DNA of 64,000 nucleotides, from NCBI GenBank assembly GCA_947471745.1, contig CANJKZ010000410.1:1156001-1220000 (forward strand), given 5' to 3'. Shown here in pieces: positions 20,327 through 29,823 of the stretch (the first letter of the stretch is position 1; every line of letters begins with the position of its first letter). Origin of the DNA: Closterium sp. Naga37s-1. Taxonomy: Eukaryota; Streptophyta; Zygnematophyceae; Desmidiales; Closteriaceae. The position numbers and the translations under genes were made by a program. The notes under the pieces are model-generated. The model searched no databases. It saw nothing but the letters and a program-made list of their open reading frames with translations, and was not told the DNA's origin.

Positions 20327-23003
20327 GAGGAGTCGGGATGTCTGGTGCATCCGGGTCTCCCTCAGGGGCAATCAGCGTGGACACGAGATGAGGCAAAGCA
20401 GCAGCAAAACACTGGAACTCCTCCTGCCTGTCCTCAAGGACGTCCGTGCTAAGAGCACACTCACCCCCGACGGACGGAGGACAGACAGACTCAAACTCAG
20501 CAACAAGACTAGCAGCGTAGTTTATACGACAGCGAGCAGCAAAGTCGACAAGCTCAGCAACGAGGGCCGACGCAGCAGTGGACTCAAAGGAAGGGTCAGT
20601 GACAACAGTGGCCAGGAGACGCGTGACAGTAGGACTGGCAGCACGAAGAGAGTCTGACTCCGGGTCAGCAAGAACAGGAAGAGAGGACTCTGGAGGAGAC
20701 GGCAACGGGACACGCAGAGGAGCAGTGGAAGGACGCAGTGCCATCTGGTGTGTGCCTGGGACCGTAGGAGGACGCGGACGCGGAGCACGACTACTAGTGC
20801 GAGCAGCACGAACTGGCGACGCAGGACGAGACGCAGGCTCACGACGCTCAGCAAGACCTCCAGTAGGACCAGTGTAGGGAGAAGGAGCAGGTAGAGGGGA
20901 GGCGGGCTGTAATTGTGACAGCGACCGGACAGGCGGTGGACACTCTAAGGGAGGAGCAGGACCAGTAGAGGGCGGGAGACCAAGAACCTGCTCAAGGAGC
21001 GGAACGAAGTACGGCCGCGGCCGCGCAGCGCCTCCAGAACCAGCAGGGACAGCACCAGTACTCCCAGCGGCAGCACCAGCGCCAGTAGCACCTCCAGCTC
21101 CAACAGCGCCAACTCCAGCACCCTCAGAAGCACCAGCGCCAGCAGAACCACCAGCGCCAGCAGCACCCCCAGTCCCAGCAGCTCCAGTACCGCCAGTACG
21201 AGCACCTCCGGGACCAGCAGCAACAGTAGTGCCTCCAGCTCCAGCAGCACGGCTCCAGCGCCGGGCAAACCACTCGCGCAGCTCCTGCGGAGAGAGTGGC
21301 TCCCGCCTCGACGAAGCACCGCGAGAGGCCACACGAGCAGACCCAGCACCCCCAGGCTCCGTACCCCCAGGCTCAGCACCCCCAGGCTCAGCACCCCCAG
21401 GCTCAGCACCCCCAGAGTCAGCACCCCCAGGCTCAGCACCCCCAGGCTCAGCACCCCCAGGCTCCGCACCCCTGGACTCAGCACCCCCAGGCTCCGCACC
21501 CTCAGGCTCAGCACCTCCAGACCCGGCACCCGCAGGCTCAGCACCTCTAGCAGCACCAGAGTCAACAGCTACCTCGACAGGCTCGACTGCGTCTACCTGG
21601 GACACACCTGACGGGGCAGGACCCTGAGGGGGGAGGGGGTCTACCGGGGGAGGACCTGGCGCAAGGAAGAGCGGCGGCGGGGGGAGGGGGGCAGTGCGGT
21701 AGGGGAAGAGACGGTAGTGAGGCACCGACTCGTCAAAGGTGACGTCCTGGGAGGACAAAACACGGCGCGAGGTGGGGTGGTAAAACTGCCACCCAGGCGC
21801 GTCAGGGGGGAAGCCAAGGAAGACGCAGGGAACAGCACGGGGGGACAGCTTGTCCGCAGACAAGTCGCGGACAAACGCCCGAGATCCCCAGACCCGAAAC
21901 GCAGACGCATCGCCAACCTTCCCCGTCCACCGCAAGGTGGGGGAGGTCTCTGGCAAGGAGACCCGGGGCTGAAGGTTGAGCTGATGCGCTGCGTACTGAA
22001 CCGCAAACGGCCACAGAAAATGGGGGGCAGCCGCATGGATCATGGACGTACGAGCGACGTCCATGACCATGCCAATGCGGCGCTCAGCAATCCCATTTTG
22101 CTGTGGAGAGGCCGGAAGCGTGAAGGTCTGGCGGATGCCCTGTGCTCGACAGAAGGCTCCCAGATGGGCAGAGGAAAACTCCCCGCCTCTGTCAGAGTGC
22201 AGACGCAGAACAGGAAAGTCCGAGCCGAAACTCTCTCTGAGCTGGAGACGAGCTGCGCGGATCCAGTCGATCAACACCTCAGTGACGTCACCCTTGCTGC
22301 GCAAGGGGAAGACTGTGGTGTAACGCGAGTAGTCGTCCACCACCAACAGGAAGTAACGCTCGTGCCCCTGGCCACGGACGCGGGCGGGGCCCCACACGTC
22401 CATGTGAAGAGTCTGCAGCGGAGCCTCTGTCGGAGGAAACTCGGAGGAGTGAGGGGCGGCGCGCTGTCGTCCCTCGACGCAGGGGACGCAGGTAGGGGCA
22501 GGCCCCGGCGGTAGGGGAGGGAGAGACCGGGGGAGACCAGAGACAAGGACACGGGAGGCCATGCCTCGGAGACGAGGCAGGGAGGGGTGACCAAGGCGGT
22601 GGTGCCAAAGGAGAGTCTGGTGGGACAGGAGACGACACGAGCAGGGAGCAGACTCAGGACCAGACCTGGACGCTGCAGCAAGTACCTGACTCGACGCAGC
22701 TACCTGACCAGACTCAGCAGCCGGAGGAGACTCAGTAATAAGTGTGTACAGGCTTGACCCCGACCGACGGGTGAATGTGGCCAAGTGTCGGCCTGTCCGA
22801 GCACACGTGCAGTGGGTCACCCACTGACTCGCAGGAGTGAACTGGTCAACCCCCCTGTCCTGTAGATCAGCTCCACTCACCAAGTTCGTAGAGAACGAGG
22901 GGAGGTAGAGACCTGACAGGGTGCCAGAGGGGGCTGCCGGGCACGGTAAGACAGTGGAGAAGCTAGCAAGGACAGGACCCCCAGAGGGGTCCGCCAGGGA
23001 GAC
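20322..23003 (-). CDS. Copia integrase region of pol
   Basis: Counting residues from 22883: a GAG-pre-integrase zinc motif (HHRLGHP at 94-100, CVPC at 132-135) and an integrase core with D162 (HMDVWGP), D231 (HSDRGGEF) and E267 (NGIAERR), a D,D(35)E spacing. A long Pro/Gly/Ala/Glu linker of GAEPG repeats follows before the reverse transcriptase. The upstream part of this frame (LADPSGGPVLASFS) continues the protease domain from the gag frame, which shows that the frame change near 23008 lies inside what should be one polyprotein. Confidence 0.88.
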   Translation of the reverse strand, partial: VSLADPSGGPVLASFSTVLPCPAAPSGTLSGLYLPSFSTNLVSGADLQDRGVDQFTPASQWVTHCTCARTGRHLATFTRRSGSSLYTLITESPPAAESGQVAASSQVLAAASRSGPESAPCSCRLLSHQTLLWHHRLGHPSLPRLRGMASRVLVSGLPRSLPPLPPGPAPTCVPCVEGRQRAAPHSSEFPPTEAPLQTLHMDVWGPARVRGQGHERYFLLVVDDYSRYTTVFPLRSKGDVTEVLIDWIRAARLQLRESFGSDFPVLRLHSDRGGEFSSAHLGAFCRAQGIRQTFTLPASPQQNGIAERRIGMVMDVARTSMIHAAAPHFLWPFAVQYAAHQLNLQPRVSLPETSPTLRWTGKVGDASAFRVWGSRAFVRDLSADKLSPRAVPCVFLGFPPDAPGWQFYHPTSRRVLSSQDVTFDESVPHYRLFPYRTAPLPPPPLFLAPGPPPVDPLPPQGPAPSGVSQVDAVEPVEVAVDSGAARGAEPAGAGSGGAEPEGAEPGGAESRGAEPGGAEPGGAEPGGADSGGAEPGGAEPGGAEPGGTEPGGAGSARVASRGASSRREPLSPQELREWFARRWSRAAGAGGTTVAAGPGGARTGGTGAAGTGGAAGAGGSAGAGASEGAGVGAVGAGGATGAGAAAGSTGAVPAGSGGAARPRPYFVPLLEQVLGLPPSTGPAPPLECPPPVRSLSQLQPASPLPAPSPYTGPTGGLAERREPASRPASPVRAARTSSRAPRPRPPTVPGTHQMALRPSTAPLRVPLPSPPESSLPVLADPESDSLRAASPTVTRLLATVVTDPSFESTAASALVAELVDFAARCRINYAASLVAEFESVCPPSVGGECALSTDVLEDRQEEFQCFAAALPHLVSTLIAPEGDPDAPDIPTPR
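21345..21560. repeat. 15-bp coding minisatellite in the integrase-RT linker
   Basis: About 13 copies of CCCCCAGGCTCAGCA on the plus strand. On the minus strand they encode a GAEPG pentapeptide repeat in the linker between integrase and reverse transcriptase. Units differ by one or two bases. The 15-bp length keeps the frame. Confidence 0.9.
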
Positions 23004-24613
23004 TGGCCCGGCCGACTAAGCGGCGTAAGCGTGGTGCGGTCTCGAAAGAAGGAGCGGGAAGCACCCGAGTCAAGGGTGAAGGTGTGTAAGGCCTGAGCCG
23101 ACGTAGTACCTGAGAGAGCAGACTCACCAGCACCTGGGGCAGCAGACGCACTAGCACCTAGAGCAGCAGCCTCACCAGCACCTAGAGCAGCAGCCTCAAT
23201 GCCCGGGTCAGGCGGAACACACAGGTAACAGTCACCCTCAACACTATCAGACACAGCATACATGGCAGCAAGAATAGCATCATAATCAAGATCAAAGATA
23301 GCAACCCCCGCCCTAGACAGCTCTCCCCAGCGAGGGATCTCAGTGGCGTCAGGGAACTGGTGACGCCACGCGTCCGTCAGGCGGCCGAAGCAGCGCTGGG
23401 TGGAGTGCGGGCCCCCGCACTGCTCACCAGCGCGGTCGCCGGTACGGAGAACGTAGGTACAGGGACCAGTACCCCCACCGCGCTGACGCGCAGCGTACCA
23501 CTCACGAAGCTGCTGAGGGGACAGGGTCTCACGACTGCGCTGCTGCTGCTGGCGCCGACCACCACCGGTCCCACTCCTCTGCGCAGGGCCGCGACCAGCT
23601 CCACCGCTGCCGCCGCCGCCTCCGCCACCTCCGCCGCCTCCGCCACCTCCGCCGCCTCCGCCACCGCCGCCGCCTCCGCTCCCTCCGCCACCGCCGCCGC
23701 CTCCTCCGCCTCCACTGCTGCCACCGACACCTCCACCCCCGCCACCACTCCCACCACCACCCCCACCCCCTCCACTGCCTCCACCACCACCTCCACCGCC
23801 CCCGCCAGCCCCTCCAGCGCCCTTGCCCCCCTTGCCCTTGCCGGTGCGGCGTCTCCCGCTAGGGGCAGACGCCGCGCCGACCGACTCGAAACCAACGAGG
23901 TCGGCCACAGCAGCAGAAGCAACAGAGGGCAAGAGGGGGGAAGGGGAACACCCCTCAAAGACGGGGGTGCGAGGGTCACCACGAGAGGCTCCTACAGCGA
24001 CTATGCTCTTCTCTGCTGCTAGGAGGCGCTCCTCGAGGAGGTCAACGGTGAGTGTGGTGGGGCAAACTGAGAGGAAGTGGTCCCTGACTAAGCGAAGGGA
24101 GTCAGGGAGCCGGGTGACTATGTAGTAGAGGGTGATGTACATGGGGGGGGGGTTCTTGGCACAGAACTCAGCAGGAAGCGCAGCGCGGTAGCGAGTGTCA
24201 CTAGTGCGAAGGTGCGTAATGAGGTCAGCGACTGTGGGAAAGGAAGCAAGGTCAGGGAACAGGTACGGTAGCATGAGGCGGCTAAGCGCAGCAGTGGCAG
24301 GGGAGGAGTAGCGTGCAACTACAGCGTCGTACAAGGTCTGAGCACTCTTGTACTGGCTAAAGTGCGCACGCTCAGTGGTCGGTAAGTGGCGACGCACAGC
24401 AAGACGGGCAGCAGCATCGCGTGTGGCCCACTGTGAGCGAACATTGCTGTCAGCAGTAGCAGGCGGGGCAGGAGAGGCACCAGAGGTGAGATCGAACAGC
24501 GAGAGTCCGTCAGCCCTATCGCACTGTAGGAACAGCTGGAGGTCATCGACCCATACCTCAAAGTCAACAGCACGACCCTCAGCATCAAAGGTAAGGACAC
24601 CGGGGGTAGCCAT
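22877..24613 (-). CDS. Copia Gag and start of protease
   Basis: The ATG at 24613 opens a 578-codon frame. Residues 1-230 are a Gag-type capsid region (VWVDDLQLFLQC, LRTSDTRYRAALPAEF). Residues about 265-340 are almost pure glycine. A Cys/His cluster (CTYVLRTGDRAGEQC, H, C) near 385-410 looks like a variant zinc motif. The aspartic-protease motif LDSGASRSF lies near 511-519. The last 40 codons, after LTPLSRP, are out of frame with the family, and the true continuation lies in the overlapping pol frame. Confidence 0.85.
   Translation of the reverse strand: MATPGVLTFDAEGRAVDFEVWVDDLQLFLQCDRADGLSLFDLTSGASPAPPATADSNVRSQWATRDAAARLAVRRHLPTTERAHFSQYKSAQTLYDAVVARYSSPATAALSRLMLPYLFPDLASFPTVADLITHLRTSDTRYRAALPAEFCAKNPPPMYITLYYIVTRLPDSLRLVRDHFLSVCPTTLTVDLLEERLLAAEKSIVAVGASRGDPRTPVFEGCSPSPLLPSVASAAVADLVGFESVGAASAPSGRRRTGKGKGGKGAGGAGGGGGGGGGGSGGGGGGGGSGGGGGGVGGSSGGGGGGGGGGGSGGGGGGGGGGGGGGGGGGGGGGGSGGAGRGPAQRSGTGGGRRQQQQRSRETLSPQQLREWYAARQRGGGTGPCTYVLRTGDRAGEQCGGPHSTQRCFGRLTDAWRHQFPDATEIPRWGELSRAGVAIFDLDYDAILAAMYAVSDSVEGDCYLCVPPDPGIEAAALGAGEAAALGASASAAPGAGESALSGTTSAQALHTFTLDSGASRSFFRDRTTLTPLSRPGQSPWRTPLGVLSLLASPLSYRARQPPLAPCQVSTSPRSLRTW
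23597..23812. repeat. (CCGCCT/CCACCG)n tract encoding a poly-glycine run in Gag
   Basis: A run of CC(G/A/T) triplets on the plus strand, read as GGN on the minus strand, gives some 70 residues of nearly pure glycine with scattered serine. It follows a Lys/Gly stretch (RRRTGKGKGGKG). Confidence 0.85.
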
Positions 24614-24702
24614 GATTGCAGTGGCCTAGCAGGGAGGGATCTCACCAGTCCGAGTAAGTAGGGCCGGGGCGCGCCGGTAGGAACAGTAGCGGCTCAACGG
24701 CA

Positions 24703-25128
24703 GGGCTGCTGGGCGGCTCAGCTGCTGGGCGGCTCGGCGGCTCGGCGGCTCGGCTGCTGGGCGGCTCGGCGGCTCAACGGCTCGGTGGCTCGGCTGCTGG
24801 GGGGCTCGGCGGCAGGGCGGCTCGGCTGCTGGGCGGCTCGGCTGCTGGGCGGCTCGGCTGCTGGGCGGCTCGGCAGCTCGGCGGCAGGGCGGCTCGGCTG
24901 CTGGGCGGCTCGGCGGCTCGGCGGCTCGGCTGCTGGGCGGCTCGGCGGCTCGGCGGCTCGGCTGCTGGGCGGCTCGGCGGCAGGGCGGCTCGGCTGCTGG
25001 GCGGTTCGGCTGCTGGGCGGCTCGGCTGCTGGGCGGCTCGGCAGCTCGGTTGCTGGGCGGCTCGGCGGCTCGGCGGCTCGGTCGCTGGGCGGCTCGGTGG
25101 CTCAGCTGCTGGGCGGCTCAGCGGTAAA
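24703..25128. repeat. Leader repeat 1 of the copia element: GGCGGCTCGGCTGCTG type
   Basis: An irregular array of GGCTCGGCG, GGCTGCTGG and GGCAG blocks in the untranslated leader between the 5' LTR and gag. Open frames through it are composition artefacts. Confidence 0.8.
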
Positions 25129-25129
25129 G

Positions 25130-25575
25130 GGGCCGGTAGAGGCGGCGATGGGGCCGCTAGGGGCGGCAGCGAGGGCCGCTAAGGGCGGCGAGGTGGCCGC
25201 GAAGGGCGGCGAAAGGGCCGCGAGAGGCCGCGAAGGGCGGCGAAGGGGCCGTGAAGGGCGGCGCGAGGTGCCGCGGAGGGTGGCGACGGGCCGTAAAGAG
25301 GCCGCGAGGGGCCGCGAAGGGCGGCGTAAGGGGCCGTAAGGGGCCGTAAGGGCGCCGCGAGGGGCCGGAAGGGGCCGCGCGAGGGGCCGTAAGGGCGGCG
25401 CGAGGGGCCGTAAGGAGCCGCAAGGGCGGCGCGAGGGGCCGACGGGCGGCGCGAGGGGCCGTAAGGGGCCGTAAGGGCGGCGCGAGGGGCCGTAAGGGCG
25501 GCGCGAGGGGCCGTGAGAGGGGCCGCTAAGGGCGACGCGAAGGGGCCGTGAGGGGCCGTGAGAGGGCGCGACGGT
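25130..25575. repeat. Leader repeat 2 of the copia element: GGGGCCGTAAGGGCGGCGCGA type
   Basis: An irregular array built from GGGGCCGTAAG and GGCGGCGCGAG blocks, very GC-rich, next to leader repeat 1. Together they make up most of the 1.07-kb leader. Confidence 0.8.
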
Positions 25576-25671
25576 AGGGAGGGCACACGGGGCGCGACTC
25601 GGGCAGGAGCAAAGCGCGCTCCGGGCAGGAAAAAAAAATCGTGGTGGGCCCTAGGAAGCGTTCCCACTAGG

Positions 25672-25688
25672 GAACCTGCTCTATACCA
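25672..25688 (-). promoter_or_regulatory. Primer-binding site of the copia element
   Basis: Immediately inside the 5' LTR the minus strand reads TGGTATAGAGCAGGTTC. This matches the complement of the plant initiator-Met tRNA 3' end (TGGTATCAGAGCCAGGTT) apart from two single-base gaps, so that tRNA is the likely primer. Confidence 0.75.
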
Positions 25689-25813
25689 TGTGAAGAAATG
25701 GGGAGTGAATGAACTAGCACAAGGTTGGGTACAAGTAGGAAACCCTAGGAAACTGTACCCCATAGTGTCTACCCCACTATAGCCTAGACAAGCTATATGA
25801 TATAAGTTCGACA
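25689..25813 (-). repeat. 5' LTR of the copia element
   Basis: 125 bp, TG/CA ends, identical by eye to the copy at 18445-18569. It should contain the element promoter, but at this length little room remains for one. Confidence 0.92.
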
Positions 25814-25840
25814 TAGTCAACCAAATTTGCGCGGGTTCTA

Positions 25841-26446
25841 AGGGCGTATCTCTGGTTCGGGTCATAGCACTGTTCATCCTACTGTTTGGGTCATGCGGAA
25901 TTCGCGGATGACCTGAAGTGGCCGAGCTGCGTGCGGCCCCAGCTTTGGGTCAATGTGTAGGTGTTGTTCGACTGACGTGCACGACCCACCCTCAAGCAAT
26001 CACCTCATTGCACGATCATGATTTTACATCCATCTTTTAGACGGTCGTCACTCTGAGTGTCATCACCCGCAATGTCCCATGTCCTACACCTCTGCACCCA
26101 ACCACTCGGCAAATTGACCCAGTGGCCCTCGATGTGTCCAAAATTTCTCGTGGCGCGCTCCCAACATTTGGGGATTCACACCGGGAATTTTGACGATTGT
26201 GTTTTTTTTTTCGGTGGGTGTTGCGTAGTTTTGCGTGGGTGTCTCTCATGATCTTGCGAACTGTTCTGGCTTTCCGCCATTGGAGGCGACTAATCTTTGG
26301 CGAGCGATTTTGCATAACAATGCCGCGCGGCACTCTGAGGGTCGCAGGAGATCGGATGACCCAAGGTGACATTTTCAGTAGTTTGGGTCATGCGGAAATC
26401 GCGCATGACCCAAAGTGGCCTCATGACCCGAACTGAGATACGCCCT
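25841..26446. mobile_element. TIR element (MITE) with hairpin-rich ends
   Basis: Ends AGGGCGTATCTCTGGTTCGG and the complement of AGGGCGTATCTCAGTTCGGG define a 606-bp element. Each end also has an inner near-palindrome (GGGTCATGCGGAA, TTCGCGGATGACC at 25888-25913 and its counterpart at 26385-26410). TAA lies at the left edge and TAC at the right, a possible decayed three-base duplication. No transposase is present. Confidence 0.65.
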
Positions 26447-26561
26447 ACAGTTGAGAGAGAGGGTCTACCAAAGTAAGGAAATGTTTCAAATCTTACTTCA
26501 CTACGTACAACATTGTTCACGAGCTTGACTGTTCTTAGCTCGTTTCCGCTAATCGGTTGTT

Positions 26562-27665
26562 GCCAATGTGGAGATTAACTCTACAACGGTGGGAGCTAGA
26601 CTGCAGGGTAGGTACGAGTTGGTAGAGTGATCGTAGCTCTGTCTGTGTTCTCTAGGACTTGTGTTTTCACAGGGCAAAACAGCAAGAGTTTCACTAAAAA
26701 ATGTTGAGAATACAGAGTTCAGAATGATAACAAGCAATGGCAAAGAATTGATTACATCACATGCAAGGTTTGCTAGTGCCCAGGAAGGTCGATCGCCAGC
26801 ACGACAAAGTCGTCGACTTGCCAACGTAGCATCTCCACGGCCCGCCAACGCAGCTTGTGTGCGACTTGCCAACGCCGCAGAATGGCGACCTGCCAACGCT
26901 GCACCCGCGCGGCTTGCCAATGCTGCATCCGCGCGGCTTGCCAGCACTGCATCCGCAGGTGATTGTAAGCGCATGTACAAGCACCTACTTCGCAGGTGCT
27001 TGTAGACAGTTATGCACGACGTGCACTGTCACACATATTGCGCAGGTTGTCAGCCACATGCTGATGGTTGCACATGATGAGCCACGTCGACCACGTGCTG
27101 CCACGTCGGTCGACTTCGCCACAGCAGCCTCGACGACGTTCGCACACCTTCGCGCACTCGTCGAGCAGGTAACTTGGTCAACCAGACGAAGTCCCTGACA
27201 TCTCTGCAGGATGATGACCTTCGTCATCACCGGTTGACGACCTTCGTCGTCGCGGGTTGACCACCTTCGTCGTCGCTGCTCGACGACCTTCGTCGAGCAC
27301 CTTCGTTGAGCACCTCGGTTGACATTTCAAAATGTCAGCCCCTGATTGGTCGAAATTATTTGAATTTCAGGCCAAAATTCGCCTGTGCAGTCTCAAGGTT
27401 GCGCAGGGTCAGACGCGACCCTGCGCAGACGAACACCCGCGAACTTCTGCACCAGTTGCGCCACTCTGGTCGACGAACTGCTTCGTCGACCATCCTCGTT
27501 GAACTCTTTCGTCGAACTCCTTCGTTGACGAAGTCACACTGGTTCCGCGCAGGTCGACGACCACCTTCGCCGGCCTCTGCGGAAGGTCGGCTGCACCTCC
27601 CACGCACCCAACCACAAAGTCAATTTGCCCAAGCGAGGGCGGGGCCAATTTCCTTCAACAGCCAA
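26562..27665. mobile_element. Solo LTR, copy 1, with GCCAA target duplication
   Basis: A 1094-bp segment (26567-27660) begins TGTGGAGATTAACTC and ends CTTCAACA. It is flanked by GCCAA at 26562-26566 and 27661-27665. TG/CA ends and a perfect 5-bp duplication with no internal coding region identify a solo LTR. Inside are repeats of GCCAACGC(A/T)GCA and of CGACGAAGGTCGTC type. The family is not represented by a full element in this window, and transcriptional orientation is unknown. Confidence 0.8.
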
Positions 27666-28258
27666 ATCGCGTGCTACTTTTATGAACCATGCACTGCTGC
27701 ATAAAGCCTTCACCCTTCTGCGTGCTATCCCTGGATCCCCTCTCTGAGCGGGGGCTGGGATAGCACAAGCCTCGCACCCAGTTTGCCTGGTAGTGGGGGA
27801 TAGCACCGCATTTCGGGTTCAACGTTTTTTTTTTTTTTTTTTTTTGCGATGAAACCGCTGCCCATCACATCACAGCACTGGCTAGGTTGGGGATGGAGAA
27901 CAGGGTCCCTAACTTGTTCAAAACGATAGTCTAGATCTGACAAGCAGAGGTTAAGAAGTTTTTGTTTTGAAATCCAGGATTTCGTGCGGACACTTTTCAT
28001 CCGCACTAACACTCCGCCAGGGTTTAAGGTTTCGTGGCAAATGTGCACCGTTGTTTTGAAGGAAAGTGCCCTTGTAATAGAAGCTTAGAGGCCCTACCAT
28101 GGAAGCATTTACGAAGCATCAACTGGTGCTATGCGCCCTGGTTCGCACAACTGATCGGTGTGAGGAAATTTTACTTCTCCTTATCGGGGTTGACTGCTAC
28201 GCGTACAACCCTGTCATCGGACTCAGCACGTTCGGCCGACATACGCGATTCCGAGGCT
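27666..28258. other. Spacer between the inverted solo LTRs, with poly(T)
   Basis: About 590 bp with a 20-base T run at 27826-27845 and a local inverted pair around GTGCTATCCCTGGATCCCC (27721-27767). No gene is seen. The T run, read on the other strand, could be the tail of a retroposed fragment. Confidence 0.45.
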
Positions 28259-29363
28259 GCCCCTGTTGAAGGGAATTTGACCCCCGCCCTCGCATGGGCA
28301 AAACTGACTTCGTGGTCGGGTGTGCGAGAGGTGCAGCCGACCTTCTGCAGGAGTACAAGGGTTGCCTGTACACGAGGTGTACTAGGGAATCCATGCAAGA
28401 GTAGCTGAAGCATCCGCGAGTGCATCGCAGACGTCCCGTGCACATATACAAGTGGCGCAGCTGGTGCAGAGGTTCGTGGGTGTTCGTCTGCGCAGGTTCA
28501 CGTCTGACCCTGCGCAACGTTGCGACTGCACATGCGAATTTTGGCCAGAAATTCGAATGTGCCCTAATTTCGACCAATGAGGAGCTGGCATTTTGAAATG
28601 TCAACCGAGGTGTTCGACAAAGGTGCTAGACGAAGGTCGTCGACTCGCGACGACGAAGTTCGTCGACCCGCGACGACGAAGGTCGTCAACCGGTGATGAC
28701 GAAGGTCATCATCCTGCAGGGTTGTCAAGGACTTTACCTGGTTGACCAGGTTACCTGCTCGACGAGGTTCTGCGGAGGGTCGCGAACGTCGTCGAGGTTG
28801 CTGTGGCGAAGTCGACCGACGTGGCAGCACGTGGTCGACGTGGCTCATCAGGTGCAACCGTCAGTATGTGGCTGACAACCTGCGCAATGTGCTCGACAGT
28901 GCACGTCGTGCATAACTGTCTACAAGCACCTGCGAAGTAGGTGCTTGCACATGCGCTTACAATTACCTGCGGATGCAGTGCTGGCAAGCCGCGCGGATGC
29001 AGCATTGGCAAGCCGCGCGGGTGCAGCGTTGGCAGGTCGCCATTCTGCAGCGTTGGCAAGTCGCACACAAGCTGCGTTGGCGGGCCATGGAGATGCTACG
29101 TTGGCAGGTCGACGACTTTGTCGTGCTGGCGATCGACTTGCCTGGGCACTAGCAAACCTTGCATGTGATGTAGTCAATCGTTGCCATTGCTTGTAATCAT
29201 TCTGAACTCTGTATTCTCAACTTTTCCTTAGTGAAACTCTTGCTGTTTTGCCCTGTGAATACACAAGTCCTAGAGAACACAGATAGAGCTACGATCACTC
29301 TACCAACTCGTGCCTACCCTGCGGTCTAGCTCCTACCGTTGTAGAGTTAATCTCCTCAGCCTC
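28259..29363. mobile_element. Solo LTR, copy 2, inverted relative to copy 1
   Basis: 28264-29358 (1095 bp) is the reverse complement of copy 1 with roughly 90 percent identity in the outer third and more divergence in the middle. It runs from TGTTGAAGG to CTCCTCA. The flanks GCCCC and GCCTC match at four of five bases, a probable decayed target duplication. Its own flanks suggest a separate insertion and not one arm of a fold-back element. Confidence 0.72.
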
Positions 29364-29527
29364 GCGTCGCCTTCGGTTTTCCTCTTGTCAAACCTGCACC
29401 CAACCTCGCATTCTCGAGGTTCCCTCCTAGCTAGGCTAACCACTATATTATCAGGTTGCCTTAATTGTATTGTCGGTTCATTGAGTCACAGCCTCAGTTA
29501 TTCGTAATTCCGCGCAACTCTGTTTTA
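29364..29527. other. Short flank before the gypsy element
   Basis: Unique-looking sequence between the second solo LTR and the gypsy target duplication. Nothing is recognised in it. Confidence 0.4.
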
Positions 29528-29532
29528 CAACT

Positions 29533-29811
29533 TGTTATGAGTTGGGCGAAGGAAGAGTGCGCAGAATGCAATATCGCGGAAGTGATTACAACTACTGAGC
29601 AAACAACGAGGCCTAGGCATAATATAGCACAGCTAGCTAGGCCGAGGCCGCGGAGTCGCGCGAAGGCTGGGTGCAGGTTTGGGGTTGGGAAACCCGAAGG
29701 CGACGCGGGAGACGTTCGGAAGGCGAGGTCTTCGGACCGAGCCTGAATTCCGAAAGTTGGAATTGTACGCGTAAAAGATGCCTCAGTAAGGAATTAGTGA
29801 AATTCCTTACA
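29533..29811 (-). repeat. 3' LTR of the gypsy element
   Basis: 279 bp starting TGTTATGAG and ending CCTTACA, nearly identical to 34707-34985. Confidence 0.94.
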
Positions 29812-29823
29812 CTACCCCCCCCC

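Larger units (their letters stand above)
18440..25818 (-). mobile_element. Full-length Ty1/copia LTR retrotransposon
   Basis: The element (18445-25813, 7.37 kb) is bounded by two 125-bp LTRs starting TG and ending CA, which I read as identical. It is flanked by the 5-bp target duplication TAGTC (18440-18444 and 25814-25818). Coding order on the minus strand is gag, protease, integrase, reverse transcriptase and RNase H, the copia order. A primer-binding site abuts the right-hand (5') LTR. Identical LTRs imply a recent insertion, yet the coding region is split by two frame changes, near 23008 and 20325. Confidence 0.93.

Noticed and set aside
20322-22883. Cellular gene encoding an 853-residue GAEPG-repeat protein
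   Set aside because: The frame contains a copia GAG-pre-integrase and integrase core and lies between the LTRs of one element.
24785-25877. Open frames through the copia leader arrays (24785-25339 plus, 25179-25877 minus)
   Set aside because: They follow the GC-rich repeat composition, lie in the untranslated leader and encode only low-complexity peptides.
26562-29363. Single fold-back (long-TIR) transposon
   Set aside because: Arms are equal in length and inverted, but each has TG/CA ends and its own flanking 5-bp duplication (GCCAA exact, GCCCC/GCCTC near), which fits two independent solo LTRs better.
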